Positions 5,923 to 6,343 of a stretch of 6,343 bases of DNA are shown here, piece by piece; within the stretch, counting starts at the first letter, position 1, and each line of letters starts with the position of its first letter. The position numbers and the translations under genes were made by a program. The notes under the pieces were generated by a model that did no database searches, was not told where the DNA came from, and saw nothing but the letters and a program-made list of their open reading frames with translations. Source of the DNA: Gammaproteobacteria bacterium (GTDB taxonomy: Bacteria; Pseudomonadota; Gammaproteobacteria; Cardiobacteriales; Wohlfahrtiimonadaceae). The DNA is taken from the NCBI GenBank assembly GCA_003864535.1, contig BHEQ01000122.1, positions 1 through 6,343 of the forward strand, given 5' to 3'.

Positions 5923-6324
5923 ATGTCAATCCGCCTTAGTATAGGACTTGTTGCTCATGATTCTAAAAAAGATGACCTTGTTGCGTGGGTTACCAAGCAC
6001 CGTGAGTTTTTTGATCATCATGAGCTTTGGGCTACAGGCACAACAGGAGCCCGTATCAAAGAAGCGCAGCCATCTTTTGATATCAGCTTACTCAAAAGTG
6101 GTCCATTAGGTGGTGATCAACAACTAGGTGCTAAAATATGTGAGCAAAAACTTCAAGTTCTATTCTTTTTTATAGATCCAATGACACCAATGCCACATGA
6201 TGTTGACGTTAAAGCATTAATAAGATTATCAACACTTTATAATATCCCGATGGCGTGTAATAAGGGCACCGCTGATTTAATTATCAGTGCCTTAATTATG
6301 GAAAATGAGTATAAGCATTATTAA
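5923..6324 (+). CDS. mgsA: Methylglyoxal synthase
   Basis: MgsA turns dihydroxyacetone phosphate into methylglyoxal and phosphate, a cytoplasmic bypass of lower glycolysis used when phosphate is short or sugar phosphates build up. The 133-residue protein carries all family landmarks: VAHD (10-13) with H12 and D13, the phosphate-binding ATGTTG (37-42), SGPLGGDQQLGA (59-70) with catalytic D65 (E. coli D71), and PHDVDVKALIRL (91-102) with H92 and D95 (E. coli H98 and D101). NKGTAD near 113-118 ends the core. It is shorter than the 152-residue E. coli enzyme, lacking its N- and C-terminal extensions, and in length and motifs (GPLGGDQQ-G, N-GTA) resembles the Bacillus type more. An ATG at 5914 would add three residues, but the ribosome binding site favours 5923. 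No promoter of its own is clear; it is probably cotranscribed with the 95-residue gene. No terminator is visible in the 19 bases left. Confidence 0.93.
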   Translation: MSIRLSIGLVAHDSKKDDLVAWVTKHREFFDHHELWATGTTGARIKEAQPSFDISLLKSGPLGGDQQLGAKICEQKLQVLFFFIDPMTPMPHDVDVKALIRLSTLYNIPMACNKGTADLIISALIMENEYKHY

Positions 6325-6343
6325 TACTACGCTTTCTTAATAC

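Overview
This AT-rich window (roughly 35-38% GC by eye) most resembles an accessory-light stretch of a gammaproteobacterial chromosome. The best evidence is a PrmB close to the Escherichia coli protein and a UbiC-type chorismate lyase, an enzyme typical of gammaproteobacterial ubiquinone synthesis. The low GC and short spacers would fit a host-associated lineage, but that is inference and I cannot name a genus.

Layout. Positions 1-2761 (minus strand) carry a two-gene efflux operon: a periplasmic adaptor (1640-2761) followed, through a 4-base ATGA overlap, by an RND inner-membrane pump that runs off the left edge (1-1643, 547 N-terminal residues present). Positions 2762-2962 are non-coding. 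They hold an extended -10 promoter for the efflux operon and a striking nested inverted repeat centred between 2892 and 2893. Positions 2963-4395 (minus) are a second two-gene operon, eamA then ubiC, again joined by an ATGA overlap. Positions 4396-4578 are a divergent promoter region. On the plus strand follow prmB (4579-5526), an unrecognised 95-residue protein (5578-5865) with its own likely promoter, and methylglyoxal synthase mgsA (5923-6324). The last 19 bases hold nothing recognisable.

How the genes relate. The adaptor and pump would form two parts of a tripartite export system; no outer-membrane channel or regulator gene is in view. EamA-type proteins export cysteine pathway metabolites, and UbiC makes 4-hydroxybenzoate for ubiquinone; their tight coupling has no obvious metabolic logic. 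PrmB modifies ribosomal protein L3, and MgsA diverts dihydroxyacetone phosphate to methylglyoxal. The three plus-strand genes share the same translation-start design, an A-rich AAGGA-type ribosome binding site 8 bases before ATG, which decides the starts of prmB and mgsA.

I see no mobile element, CRISPR array, RNA gene or convincing new defence system. The items most worth a second look are the nested palindrome at 2851-2933 and the orphan 95-residue gene.
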